Positions 8,026-17,460 are shown, counted from the first letter of the stretch. The stretch is 64,000 nucleotides of DNA from DASRFA01 sp035651755 (GCA_035651755.1 DASRFA010000011.1:1-64000), one strand, 5' to 3'. Made by a program: numbers and translations. The notes: generated by a model from the letters alone, not told the origin.

Positions 8026-9780
8026 CTAGAACTGCCACGTCAAGCGCAGCTGGCTCTCCGAGCGTCCGCGATTCAAGCCGCCGACGCCCCACGTCTCGTA
8101 GACCGGTTCCTCGGTCGTATTGACGTAGTAGCGCTGAGCGAGGTTCACGATCAGGTCGGGCGTGAGGTAGTAGTCGACGCTCCACGCGATCAGCATGTTG
8201 AAGCTGTTCACCGGGTCGCAGCCGAAGGTGATCTGCGGTACGACCGTCCCGCTTCGGTAGAAGGTCGTCGCCGCGACCGTGAACAGGAGCTCCCAGTCTC
8301 GCACGCGATCCACCGCGGCGCAGTTCGTGAAGTCCGGGCCGGTGCATGGCTGGCCGGTGATCCGGTTGACGAGCGGAAACGTGCTCGGCACGGTGGTCGG
8401 CGTCAAGTTACCGACGAGTCCTATGTGGGAGCCGGTCGGGTGCTCATTGTTCACCAGGTAGTGCCAGAAGAACTGGCCCAGGATGAGCCACGTCGCACGC
8501 GAGTTGAGCCAGCGGATCCACGTCGGCCGGTCGAAGCCGACCATGCCCTGCCACATGTCCTTCCGGACGGTGCCGAAGAGCTGGGCCGGGAGCACCGGCG
8601 ATCGGATGTCGCCGGAGCTGAAGGGCATGCCGAAGACGTAGACCTGCTCCGTCTTCAGCACGGCTTCGCTCCAGTCGTCGTACCGGTTCGCCGAGAAGCC
8701 GATCGTGTGCGTGTACGGCACGGTGTACTCCGCCGGCAGGAGCTGGCGGTTGGCGAAGACGTCGGTCGCGAGCGCGGGATCGGTGATCGCCTTGACGAAG
8801 GCCGTGTTCGCGCCGTCGTCCTGATTGTAGCGGGCGTAGAAGTAGGCGATCGTGAACTGGACGCCGCCGACCATCCCGCCGAGGCGTACGCCGACCTGGC
8901 TGTTGTCCGCGGGGTTTCGGCTGTAGTCACCCTGGCGGAAGAGCGTGCTCTTGTAGACGCCCTTCAACCCCGCCGACTGGATCGGGTCGCTCACCGGTAG
9001 GCTCCAGGGCGAGTACGGCAGGAAGCGGCGCTTGTTCGGGTACCAGTCTCCCGGGTTCCAATAGCCTTCGAGGAACCCGTTCGTCATCGGACCCACGTTC
9101 GGCAGCGTCCAGAGCCACTTGAGCATCCAGTACGGGATGCGCAGCTGGTCCCAGCCGTGGCCGATCTCGGTCTCCTGCTGAAGATGCCAGGTGAGATCGA
9201 GGGCGTTCACGCGGTCGAGAAGTCGGAAGTTGTCCGTCTCGCCCCAGACGATCTGCTGCCGCCCGATGCGCAAGCTCAGAGGGATGTGACGGAAGTTGAC
9301 GTCGACGTAGGCCTCGCGCAGCGTGTTGTCCCATTTGAGCGCGTCGCGCGTGCCCGACGGGATGCGGGAGATCGAGTCCGGCGTCGGCTGGCCGGTCAGC
9401 GTGACGCTCGGGATCGCGTGCCCCGTGAAATCGTAGAGCCGGCCGCCGGGCGCCCAGTCGTACACGCTGTCGTAGACGCCCCGGTAGAGGAGGTAGAGGC
9501 TGGAGCTCTCGATGAAGTCCGGCGCTTCGAACTTTCCGAGGACCTTGCCGCCGTTCAGCAACTCGTAGTCGAGGCGGATGCGCGCCGTGTTCCGCTGCTG
9601 GACCGGCTGGAAACCGCCGACCGTGCGCATGCGCACCAGGTTTTGCGCCGAAAGATCGCCCGACAGCCTCAGGTCACCGAAGTAGAGGGTCGCTTCCGCC
9701 GGCGGGGGCGAGAGCACCCATGCCGCCGAGACGAGGCCCAGGATCAGTGCCGCGCATCCGCGCATCCACTCTTTGGCCAT
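8026..9780 (-). CDS. DUF1302-family outer-membrane protein
   Basis: The protein has 584 residues. The ATG at 9780 has an AGAGGAG ribosome-binding site and a signal peptide (MAKEWMRGCAALILGLVSAAWVLSPPPAEA). Family signatures are 'LRLSGDLSAQNLVRMR', 'LREAYVDVNFRHIPLSLRIGRQQIVWGETDNFRLLD' and the 'DLTWHLQQE' segment. Many alternating beta strands follow, and the protein ends in LTWQF, a terminal aromatic typical of outer-membrane barrels. DUF1302 proteins are large barrels thought to move hydrophobic compounds, and they are often encoded with a DUF1329 partner and MMPL/RND exporters. No DUF1329 gene lies beside this one. Substrate and direction of transport cannot be told from sequence. Confidence 0.88.
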   Translation of the reverse strand: MAKEWMRGCAALILGLVSAAWVLSPPPAEATLYFGDLRLSGDLSAQNLVRMRTVGGFQPVQQRNTARIRLDYELLNGGKVLGKFEAPDFIESSSLYLLYRGVYDSVYDWAPGGRLYDFTGHAIPSVTLTGQPTPDSISRIPSGTRDALKWDNTLREAYVDVNFRHIPLSLRIGRQQIVWGETDNFRLLDRVNALDLTWHLQQETEIGHGWDQLRIPYWMLKWLWTLPNVGPMTNGFLEGYWNPGDWYPNKRRFLPYSPWSLPVSDPIQSAGLKGVYKSTLFRQGDYSRNPADNSQVGVRLGGMVGGVQFTIAYFYARYNQDDGANTAFVKAITDPALATDVFANRQLLPAEYTVPYTHTIGFSANRYDDWSEAVLKTEQVYVFGMPFSSGDIRSPVLPAQLFGTVRKDMWQGMVGFDRPTWIRWLNSRATWLILGQFFWHYLVNNEHPTGSHIGLVGNLTPTTVPSTFPLVNRITGQPCTGPDFTNCAAVDRVRDWELLFTVAATTFYRSGTVVPQITFGCDPVNSFNMLIAWSVDYYLTPDLIVNLAQRYYVNTTEEPVYETWGVGGLNRGRSESQLRLTWQF

Positions 9781-10197
9781 CGCGGAACTCCTCTCTGCCG
9801 AGAAGCCGGTGACTCTCACGGAACCGCACCGTCGACCGGCACGGGCCCGGCCCTCGCATGCTAGCCTGGGGACGCGAGAAGCAACCCCGACACCACGTGC
9901 CGTGCACCCCGAAACCCGGGAACGCCGGTGGTCGCGACCAGCGGGTTCGCGAAATCGAGAATGTCGCGAGCCCCCGGTAGCGGCCGTGCGAATCGCCCGG
10001 GTTCCGGGAGAGTGCCCTCGCAACCCGTCGTACGTCGGTGAGCGGTGCCGTAGCGGATCTCCTGCTCGTCGCCGAGGACGGGGATCATGGGGGGAGCATG
10101 CGTGACTCATCCGGGAGCCGCAACGGCGAAGCCCATCGCACCGGCGGCGTCCACCATTCGGGCGATCGCACGTGACACTCCGCCGCGACGGCGTCGC
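9781..10197. promoter_or_regulatory. 417-bp intergenic region
   Basis: This stretch runs from the stop of the sugar-dehydrogenase-like gene to the DUF1302 start, both on the minus strand. It should hold a terminator for the first gene and a promoter for the second, including the AGAGGAG site at 9785-9795. I see no RNA gene, strong hairpin or coding frame. Confidence 0.3.
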
Positions 10198-13100
10198 TCA
10201 GCCGCCGCTCGCCATGAATACCTGACCGTCGTTGCGCGTCGGGCTCGCGAAGCCGGCTTGCCAGCAACCTCCGACCGACGTCCGGACCTGCACGCGGACG
10301 GGCGCGCCGAGCGGGAGCGGCGGCGTCGCGATCGAGGGCCCCTGTCCGACGATGGTGATCCGCGCCTTGCCGTCGCCGCCGGCGCGGAGCTTGATCGACT
10401 TCGGGCCGGTCGGGTCGCGCGTCGCATTCAGGTACGTGAAGCCTTTCGGGTCCGCGCGCCAGCACGGACGAGGCCCGCACCCGCCGCCTGCGGACACCTC
10501 GGTCTCGGACACGAGCGCCGACGACCCGTCGTACACGCAGAGCGCGTATGCCGCCGTCGCGCGAGGATCGCCGAAATCGCCGACGGAGGTCGCGCGCCCG
10601 GCGTTCCAGTCGAACAAGACGCGCTTCGAGGCGGTCGGCGATGCCGGATCGCGGACCACGAGCCGCGACCGGCCGCTCGTGAACGGCGTGCGGCAGGTGT
10701 CGTCGGGTGCGGCCGGGCACGGCACCGCGCGGAGCTTCGGCTCGAGCTTCGACGACGGGATGGTCTCCTTGGGCAGCGACGGGCTGCTCCACGAGAGCCG
10801 CGCGACCGCCCCGAAGAGCCGCTCGTAGAACTCCATCTTGATGTCGTAGGCGAGGCCGCCGGTGAGCGCGACGGTCCCGCTCCACTCGGTCGGCGGCTGG
10901 TCGACCCACTCGTCGATCACGAGCTTGCCGTTGACCCATAGGCGCACGCCGTCGTCGGTCGTGGTGTAGAAGCGATAGGTCTCGCTGAAATCGGGTTTCA
11001 CGCGCCCGGTCCAGCGGACGGAGAAGTTGTCCGGCGGGACGCGCGGATCGGGCGAGCCGCTTCCCCAGTCGAAGTCGACGGTCGGGTCGGTGCGCGTCAA
11101 GGCGACGTTCGCGAGCGCGGCGTCGGCGAAGTACTCGGCGCGAAGCCCGCCGCAGCTCGCCCCGACGCAGACGTAGCCGACCTTGCGCGCGACGCGCGTC
11201 CCGTGCGCGCCGGTGACGCTGAGCGTGACGTCGTACGCGCCGTCGGACGCGTAGGTGTGGGACGGGTTTTGCGCCGTGCTCGTGCCGCCGTCGCCGAAGT
11301 CCCACGCCCAGGTCGTCGGGCTCGGCACGATCGACGCATCGGTGAAGTGCACGCTGAGCGGCGCGGCGCCGAACACCGCGTCGGACGTGAAGTCGGCGAG
11401 GCCGAGGAAGGAGACGCGCAGCACGTTCGCGCCGACGTCAATCGGAGTCGCCGCGTCGCGGTCCTTGTACAGATCGGTGAAGTAGAGGCCGTCGGGGCCT
11501 GCCGCGAGGCCGACGGCCGTCGCGAAGCCGTTCCCGCCGTACGCGATGAGCGCGATGGGCGGGCGCGCGAGCGCGCCGCCGGCCGTGAACGCGAAGTCGC
11601 TGATGCGCTTGCCGTTCGGCTGGGGCCCGCTCGCGTAGGTCGGGCCGGATTCGCTGACGAAGGCGTGGCCCATCTTCTCCGCCGGGAAGCCGCTGCCGCC
11701 GAACACCGCCGGGTGGACGAACGCGACGTTCACGGGCGCGACCGCGGGGTTCCAGTTGTAGAGCGCGAACGTCTGCATGCTCTGGTCGGAGCCGTCGTAG
11801 CCGTAGTTCCGGCCGGCGACGACGCGCGCGAGACGATCGACCGACGGGCCGTTCTCGACCTCGTAGTGCGCTCCGTCGTCCGGCGACCAGGCGCCCCCGA
11901 ACGGGTTCCGGAAGCCGTAGGCGAAGACGTAGTCGCGTGCGGTGATGCCGTCGCCCGCGTCGAAGAACGGGTTGTCGGACGGCGCGGTGCCGTCGAGGTT
12001 CAGGCGCAGCACCTTGCCGCGGAAGGTATCGAGGTCCTGGCCGGCGGACGCGTCGAAGCCGTCACCCATGTGCACGTAGAGCTTCCCGTCCGGCCCGATC
12101 GTCACGTTCGAGATCTGGTGCGACTGGCCCTGCGTCTCGCCGAACATGTCGAGGATGGTCGTCTGCGTCGCCGCAGTGAGGCCACCGTCGTCGCTGTGGA
12201 AGCGCACCACCTTGGGGTAGTGGTTGCCTCCCGCGTCGTAGAGCAGGGTCGCGAAGACATCGCCGGACACCGGATCCACCGCGATGCCGGCGAGCCCCTG
12301 CTCGCCCGAGCCCGGGAAGACGCCGAGCGGATCGAAGTCGAGGAGTCCGGTCGCGTAGTCGCCGACCGCGCCGTTCCGGCGGACGACCTTGATCGTGCCG
12401 TAGAGCTCGGTGACGTAGTAGAGAGGGTCGGTCGGGTTCGGCCCGGGGCTCGGGACGAAAGCGATGTTGACGGGGAGCTGGAAGCCCGTCGCGACGACTT
12501 CCACCTTGTATCCCGGCTGCAGCACGATCCACGGCAGCGGTGCGCCGCGCGCGAGCCTCGAGAAGTCCGGTGCCGTTTGCGAAGGCGAGCCGACGTAGGT
12601 GCTGCCGTCGGCCGACACCCAGAAGGTCGCGGTCTCGCCGCTCGCGAGCGACAGCGTCGGCAGATAGACGATCCGGTCGAACCCGCGGTTGTCGCTGAGC
12701 CCGATCTGCGATTCCGGCAGGGCGAGCGATGCGGAACCTGCGCCCACCGTGATGCGGAGCGCCGAATCGCCCGCGAGCGCGGGCGGATCGACGATTTCGT
12801 TGGACGATCCGTCGAGGCCGCGGAAGGCGAGGAGCAGGCTCCCCGCGGGACTCTCCAGCCGGAGCTCGGGCGCCGGCGCTCCCGCGGGCAGCACGATGCC
12901 CGCGCCGCCCTCGTCGCGCCACGTGGGAGCCGGGGCGTCGAGGACGTCCTGGAGAAGCAGGGCATAGATCGCCGTCGCCGAGCCCGTGTGCGCGAGGCGC
13001 TCGCCGTATGCGCTCCATTCGGTCGCGGGGTTGCCGCTGGAATCGCGGTGTCGCGCGCGCAGGCGGTAGTCGGTGTCGAACTCGAGCGTCGTGCGACCGG

Positions 13101-13458
13101 CGTACGAGCCCTCGAAGGCGCCGTCGCCGAGATGGACGTGAACGCGCTCGACCCCGCCGATGCAGAGGGCGCTCCACACGCGCTCGAGCGGCGCCAGCGT
13201 CCAGATCTCCCAGTCGCTGCAGACCTGCGTGTCGCCCGGGTCGGCGTCCGAGAACGCGCTCGTCTCCATGTGGACGTCCGCCGGGTTCACGATCTGGCCG
13301 TCGACCGACGGCTCGGTGAAGATCGGCGTCGCAGGCGGCTGATTCGCAAGGGCCGCGGGAGCCAGGGAAGCGACGAGAAGCACCGTGCCCGCGACGGCGG
13401 CGAAGGTCCGCGACGGTCTTCGGGTCGTGCCAGGAGCTGTTTGTTCGAAGCGGCGCAT
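10198..13458 (-). CDS. Secreted PQQ-type sugar dehydrogenase-like protein with PKD, PA14 and C-terminal unnamed domain
   Basis: The protein is about 1086 residues long. The start is uncertain. The ATG at 13458 places RRPSRTFAAVAGTVLLVASLAPAALA as the signal peptide; an ATG at 13518 is also in frame. The N-terminal 300 residues are beta-rich (FN3-like 'RARHRDSSGNPATEWSAYG'). The central glucose/sorbosone dehydrogenase propeller shows 'LPVNIAFVPSPG', 'YVTELYGTIKVVRR', 'GEQGLAGIAVDP', 'VTIGPDGKLYVHMGDG' and 'FAYGFRNPFGGAW'. A PKD domain ('WAWDFGDGGTSTAQNPSHTY') follows, then a PA14 domain ('YRFYTTTDDGVRLWVNGKLVIDEW'). The last 150 residues form an unnamed domain that recurs in the gene ending at 40823. 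It probably acts outside the cell on sugars or binds glycans. PQQ use is a family inference. Confidence 0.87.
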   Translation of the reverse strand: MRRFEQTAPGTTRRPSRTFAAVAGTVLLVASLAPAALANQPPATPIFTEPSVDGQIVNPADVHMETSAFSDADPGDTQVCSDWEIWTLAPLERVWSALCIGGVERVHVHLGDGAFEGSYAGRTTLEFDTDYRLRARHRDSSGNPATEWSAYGERLAHTGSATAIYALLLQDVLDAPAPTWRDEGGAGIVLPAGAPAPELRLESPAGSLLLAFRGLDGSSNEIVDPPALAGDSALRITVGAGSASLALPESQIGLSDNRGFDRIVYLPTLSLASGETATFWVSADGSTYVGSPSQTAPDFSRLARGAPLPWIVLQPGYKVEVVATGFQLPVNIAFVPSPGPNPTDPLYYVTELYGTIKVVRRNGAVGDYATGLLDFDPLGVFPGSGEQGLAGIAVDPVSGDVFATLLYDAGGNHYPKVVRFHSDDGGLTAATQTTILDMFGETQGQSHQISNVTIGPDGKLYVHMGDGFDASAGQDLDTFRGKVLRLNLDGTAPSDNPFFDAGDGITARDYVFAYGFRNPFGGAWSPDDGAHYEVENGPSVDRLARVVAGRNYGYDGSDQSMQTFALYNWNPAVAPVNVAFVHPAVFGGSGFPAEKMGHAFVSESGPTYASGPQPNGKRISDFAFTAGGALARPPIALIAYGGNGFATAVGLAAGPDGLYFTDLYKDRDAATPIDVGANVLRVSFLGLADFTSDAVFGAAPLSVHFTDASIVPSPTTWAWDFGDGGTSTAQNPSHTYASDGAYDVTLSVTGAHGTRVARKVGYVCVGASCGGLRAEYFADAALANVALTRTDPTVDFDWGSGSPDPRVPPDNFSVRWTGRVKPDFSETYRFYTTTDDGVRLWVNGKLVIDEWVDQPPTEWSGTVALTGGLAYDIKMEFYERLFGAVARLSWSSPSLPKETIPSSKLEPKLRAVPCPAAPDDTCRTPFTSGRSRLVVRDPASPTASKRVLFDWNAGRATSVGDFGDPRATAAYALCVYDGSSALVSETEVSAGGGCGPRPCWRADPKGFTYLNATRDPTGPKSIKLRAGGDGKARITIVGQGPSIATPPLPLGAPVRVQVRTSVGGCWQAGFASPTRNDGQVFMASGG

Positions 13459-13595
13459 TCCGGCGCAGTGCGCCATGCCGGGCGCCGACGCGCCACTTCC
13501 TGGAGCCGCCCTCGTCATCTGCGTGCTGCCCACCGAACGCGGTCGGATCGCATGCATCGCGATTCGCAGCCCCATGGCCTGACTCGGACAGGCAC

Positions 13596-16151
13596 CTAGC
13601 GCCGCAACCCTCCGCGGCCACCGAAACCGCGCTCTCCGCCGCCGAAGCCGGCTGCTCTTCCGGCAAAGCCACCTTCGCGGCCCGCAAATCCGCCACCTTG
13701 AATCTGCTGCAACTGCTGCTGCCGCTGGTAGCCGGTCTGGCGTGCGAAGCGATCCTGCTCGAGCTGGCGCTGCCCCTGGGAGCCTTCGAAGCGCTGCCCG
13801 CCGAGCTGATCCGCGGATCCGCGGCTTCGCTGTGACGCCGTCGACGCGTCGGCTGCGCTCGTGGTGCGCGACCGAGGCGCGCTACCGTTGGTCGCGTTGC
13901 GCCGCGAGGCGGTCGTCGTCGCCGTGGTCTGTGCCGAGGTGCTCTTCTCCGTCGAGCTCGACTTCTGGACGGAATTCCACGAGCCGTTGTCGTACTTCTG
14001 CCAGCCGCTGTCGGTCTTCTTGTAGACGTTCCCGTCCGCGCCCGCGTACACGTCGCCCGAGGACGTCTTCACCGCACCCGCGCGGTTGCCGCCGGCGCCG
14101 GAGACCCCGGCGCCCTTGGCGCCGCTCGTCGACGAGAACGAGCCCGCCGATCCCTGCGCGTTGCTCCGGCTCTGGGTTTGGACGGTCTGATTCGGTCCGG
14201 AGATCGTCGACGAGCCCCAGCGCTCGTACGCGTTGCTGCTCTGCTGCGTCGAGCCGGACCGTCCGGTGTTGGCGTTGTACCAGCTCGCGTTGCCGGACGC
14301 GCCGTCCGGTCCCCAGACCGCGCTGCCGTGCGCGTAGCTGCCGTTCGTCGGGTTGTAGGCGGAGAACGCCCCGGCCCCGCCGTTCGGACCGTAGATCGCT
14401 CCGCCTCGCGCCCACGCGCCGGTGTTCGGGTTGTACGCGGTGCCGCCCTTCGCGACGCCGCCGTACGGACCGTAGATCGCGCCGCCGTGCGCCCACGCGC
14501 CGGTGGCGGAGTTGTAGTAGGTCGCGCCGGCGTAGGAGTACGGGCGCGGGTAGTAGATCGGCACGGGCGCGGGGTAAACGTACGGCGGGTAGTGGTAGCC
14601 CGTGCCGTACACGACGACGCCGCCGCTCACGTAGCTCATCGCGTACCCGGCCGTGTAGCCGAAGGTCACGGTCGTCGGCGTCGACGCGTACACGCGTACG
14701 TAGGTGCACGGGTAGACCGGGCTGCTCGGTGGAATCGAGTAGATGACGGGCGGGACGGTCGCCGCCATCGCCCACGGTCCGGTCGGCGCCGGCGCCACGA
14801 ACCACGCTCCCTGGTAGCAGGAGTAGTAGCTGGGACCGGTCTGGATCACCGGGAAAGAGGTGTTGGCCGCGTACTGCATCGAGGTGCCGGGGATCGGCGC
14901 GAACTTCGGCTCGCCCCCGTAGACGACGTCGAGCTTCGCCTGGCTTCGGTTCAACGTCGCCTGGCGCGGGATCTGCGCCTCGACCAGAGCCTCCTGCGCC
15001 TGGGACGTGCCCGGCACCGACGCGAGCACGAAGCCGCGCGGGCCGTCGGCGGGGATCCGCGCGAAGTCCGGCGGCAGCTCGTCGGTCGCGAACGTCCACG
15101 GGCCGTCCAGCCCGGGAGCGCTGAACCAGCGACCCGACGTCAAGTAATAGATGGTCCCGCCCTTGGTGTCGCGGAAGAGCGCGGCATCGGTGTTCTTCGC
15201 GTACTGCAGCGACGTGCCGGAGATCGCGGCCCACTCGGGCGTTCCACCGAGGACGATGATCTGCGCCGGCTCGGTCGCGACGAAGATCGTCGGAGCCTGC
15301 GCAGCGCCGAGCGTTCGTCCCGGGACGTGCTTCTCGACGTCGGCGAAGCTCGGATCGTCGGGTAGCTTCGCGAAAGCCGCGGGCAGGGGGCCGGCCGGCG
15401 TCCAGGGGCCGATCGCATCGCTCGCCTTCAGCCAGCCCCCGTCGTTCAGCAGGTACCAGGTGCCAGTGTCGCCATCCTTGAAGACGTCCCAGTTGGTATT
15501 GACGGCGAACGACAGCGAGCTTCCGGAGATCGGCGACAGGATCGGCTCGCCGTCGAACACGACGAGGCTCGCCGGCCGCGTGCTGACGAAGATGCGCGGC
15601 GGCGTGTTGTCGACCGCGACCTCCGGGCGCTTCTCGCCCTGCTGCGCGAGGCTCGTCGTCACCATTGCCAGCGGCACGCGCTTGACGGGCAGGGCTGCGA
15701 CCGCCGCGCGGATGCGCTCCTCGAGCTTCGCCGCCTGCGCGGTGTCGACGGACGGGAAGCGCGACGAGATGAGGCGCCCGTCGCGCAGGATGACCGTCCG
15801 GCCCGTGAGGTCGGTCTCGGTCGCGAACGCGACGTCGATCGTGCCGAGAATCGGGGCCTTCGCGCCGTTCGGCATGATGGCGATCGCGGCGCGCGCGTCG
15901 AGCGTCTTCTGGTCCGGCCAGGAGATCACCTGCGGCTGGTACACGGTCGCGCTGCCGCCCTCGCCGGTGACCGTGTGCGGCCAGGTGTCCTCGCTCGGCG
16001 CTCCGGCGTGCTCCCGCGTCGGCGTCGCCGCCGCGTTTCCGACCGACGCCGGGGTCTTGGCCGATGCTCGAGACTCGATCGCCGCCAGCGCCAGAAGAGC
16101 GCTGCCGGCGATCGACCAGAACCGGATCCGTGAGCTGCGCGCTACGCTCAT
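13596..16151 (-). CDS. Secreted protein with three tandem modules and a Gly/Tyr/Gln-rich tail
   Basis: The protein has 851 residues. The ATG at 16151 sits behind a GGAAGG site and is followed by a signal peptide (MSVARSSRIRFWSIAGSALLALAAIESRASA). An in-frame ATG at 16163 lacks a comparable site. Three tandem modules share the pattern 'P-xxFVSTxPAxLVVxxGxPxxxxIxGTSLxYAxNT-xxVFxD' and then a 'WY/WF-xxP-xGPWxxA' segment. Their starts are near 'PPRIFVSTRPASLVVFDG', 'APTIFVATEPAQIIVLGG' and 'QAKLDVVYGGEPKFAPIPG'. The remainder is low complexity: YP repeats, four 'YNxxTGxxAxGxAxxGPxG' repeats, a Ser/Thr stretch and a Gly/Arg tail (GGFAGREGGFAGRAAGFGGG). Proteins of this build are sometimes labelled 'carbohydrate-binding family V/XII'. 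I do not claim carbohydrate binding. Confidence 0.75.
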   Translation of the reverse strand: MSVARSSRIRFWSIAGSALLALAAIESRASAKTPASVGNAAATPTREHAGAPSEDTWPHTVTGEGGSATVYQPQVISWPDQKTLDARAAIAIMPNGAKAPILGTIDVAFATETDLTGRTVILRDGRLISSRFPSVDTAQAAKLEERIRAAVAALPVKRVPLAMVTTSLAQQGEKRPEVAVDNTPPRIFVSTRPASLVVFDGEPILSPISGSSLSFAVNTNWDVFKDGDTGTWYLLNDGGWLKASDAIGPWTPAGPLPAAFAKLPDDPSFADVEKHVPGRTLGAAQAPTIFVATEPAQIIVLGGTPEWAAISGTSLQYAKNTDAALFRDTKGGTIYYLTSGRWFSAPGLDGPWTFATDELPPDFARIPADGPRGFVLASVPGTSQAQEALVEAQIPRQATLNRSQAKLDVVYGGEPKFAPIPGTSMQYAANTSFPVIQTGPSYYSCYQGAWFVAPAPTGPWAMAATVPPVIYSIPPSSPVYPCTYVRVYASTPTTVTFGYTAGYAMSYVSGGVVVYGTGYHYPPYVYPAPVPIYYPRPYSYAGATYYNSATGAWAHGGAIYGPYGGVAKGGTAYNPNTGAWARGGAIYGPNGGAGAFSAYNPTNGSYAHGSAVWGPDGASGNASWYNANTGRSGSTQQSSNAYERWGSSTISGPNQTVQTQSRSNAQGSAGSFSSTSGAKGAGVSGAGGNRAGAVKTSSGDVYAGADGNVYKKTDSGWQKYDNGSWNSVQKSSSTEKSTSAQTTATTTASRRNATNGSAPRSRTTSAADASTASQRSRGSADQLGGQRFEGSQGQRQLEQDRFARQTGYQRQQQLQQIQGGGFAGREGGFAGRAAGFGGGERGFGGRGGLRR

Positions 16152-16538
16152 TCGACCTTCCATCCCGCCCGCCGGCTTCGCCGACACGTCATTTCGCCAC
16201 GAGACGCCGATCACATCGCATTGCCCGCTTCGCGTCGAGCATCGCGACTGCCTCGTCGGCCTCCCCGTCAACTGGCCGGCGCTTCCGCGGGCGGGGAAGC
16301 CGCCAGGTTCTCGCAGGTGCCCCACAGCCGTCGATCGCTGTGAACCCGATCCGCCTCCCGTGAACCACCGGTCACGACACGAGAACTTCCGGTCATGGTG
16401 GCGAGATGACTCCGCGTCTCCGAATTCTCGTTTGATCGATCGATCGCGGCGATGAAGCCACGGCGACCCGCATGGCCCTTGCCTTGCTCCTCGGCCCGGC
16501 AACCAACGAACCGCCCCGCCGGGGCAAGGAGACGAGCC
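16152..16538. promoter_or_regulatory. 387-bp divergent intergenic region
   Basis: This stretch separates the triple-module gene (minus) from the RTX-like gene (plus) and must hold both promoters. I see no convincing -35/-10 pair, RNA gene or open frame with coding character. A run of GATC steps at about 16434-16446 is the only local oddity. An AAGGAG site at its right edge serves the ATG at 16539. Confidence 0.3.
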
Positions 16539-17294
16539 ATGAACACCGCAATCAAGGGACGGATCGGAATGCTGGCGCTCGCGCTCGCCGCCGCCAGCCT
16601 GCCGGCGACGGCCTCCGCGGCCGTCAAGATCAAGTCGAGCGCGAGCGGCCGCGTCCTCACGATCACCGGCGACCGCGCCGACGACGAGGTCTCCGTGTCG
16701 GTCACGCCGGAGGCGGACGCGATCGCCGTCCTGGCGAACGGCGAGATCCTCGGCGGCTTCCTGGCCGGCTCGATCGAGTCGATCCGCATCCGCCTCGGCG
16801 GCGGCAGCGACTCGCTCAGCGTCGAGCTCGGGTCCCAGGGGCGGCTCGGCCTCCGGATGGTGAGCATCAACCTCGGCGGCGGCGACGACTACGCGATCCT
16901 CGCGACCGATCCCGGCGTCGTCCGCTCGGTCTCGGGCGGTCCCGGCGAGGACACGGTCAGCGGATCGGGGAGCGCCGCGGACTTCCGATCGGTGGAGCAC
17001 GTCGTGTCCTTCACGGCCCTCGTCAGCAACGGCGGCGCAGGCGGCCTCGGCTACGAGTGCAAGACCGACACGATCGACGGCTCCCGCTACTGCGTCTGCG
17101 ACGCGTCGGACCCCTGGGACTGCTGGAACATGTTCGTCGACAAGTGCGTCCTCTCGCCCGAGACCGCCGAGGAGCTGAGCAAGTGCATCAAGGGCACGAT
17201 CACGACCCACTGCACGTGCACGCCGCGGGCGCTGCTGATCATCGACGACCCGATCTTCCGCTTCCCGCCCGACGCCGTCTTCACGATGCGCTAG
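16539..17294 (+). CDS. Secreted protein with degenerate RTX-like glycine/aspartate repeats and a Cys-rich C-terminus
   Basis: The protein has 251 residues. The ATG at 16539 follows AAGGAG at a good spacing, and the signal peptide is MNTAIKGRIGMLALALAAASLPATASA. Residues 30-150 resemble haemolysin-type calcium-binding units that have lost regularity: 'IRLGGGSDSLSVELG', 'INLGGGDDYAILA', 'VSGGPGEDTVSGSGSA'. The last 80 residues are Cys-rich ('YECKTDTIDGSRYCVCDASDPWDCW', then 'KCVLSPETAEELSKCIKG' and 'HCTCTPRALLIIDD') and look like a separate disulfide-bonded domain that I do not recognise. It is divergently transcribed from the triple-module protein. It is probably extracellular and calcium-stabilised. 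Confidence 0.75.
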   Translation: MNTAIKGRIGMLALALAAASLPATASAAVKIKSSASGRVLTITGDRADDEVSVSVTPEADAIAVLANGEILGGFLAGSIESIRIRLGGGSDSLSVELGSQGRLGLRMVSINLGGGDDYAILATDPGVVRSVSGGPGEDTVSGSGSAADFRSVEHVVSFTALVSNGGAGGLGYECKTDTIDGSRYCVCDASDPWDCWNMFVDKCVLSPETAEELSKCIKGTITTHCTCTPRALLIIDDPIFRFPPDAVFTMR

Positions 17295-17360
17295 AATCAC
17301 GCGATCGACGGCTCCCGGCACGCTGCGCATCCGACTGAGCGCAGCGTCGGATAGAGATCC

Positions 17361-17417
17361 GCGAGATCGGGCCGACGGTTCTGGCAGGCCATCTGCCAGC
17401 CGCCGGCCCGATCTCGC
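17361..17417. terminator. Long intergenic hairpin, 14-bp perfect outer stem plus 7-bp inner stem
   Basis: The arms GCGAGATCGGGCCG (17361-17374) and CGGCCCGATCTCGC (17404-17417) are perfectly complementary. Inside them CTGGCAG (17381-17387) pairs with CTGCCAG (17393-17399) around a GCCAT loop. CGG at 17376-17378 can also pair with CCG at 17400-17402. No T-run follows on either strand. It lies 66 bp after the RTX-like gene and 43 bp before the dipeptidase start, so it could terminate the first gene or act in the leader of the second. Confidence 0.55.
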
Positions 17418-17460
17418 ATGTGCGGCTCGAAGGATTCGTGGCTGCGCGGTCCGGACGCGC

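Noticed and set aside
9861..10088. A 75-codon minus-strand frame in the gap before the DUF1302 gene
   Set aside because: No ribosome-binding site, no family pattern, and codon use typical of noncoding GC-rich sequence.
17287..17340. Second hairpin just after the RTX-like gene
   Set aside because: Pairing is only 6-7 bp with mismatches, much weaker than the stem at 17361-17417.
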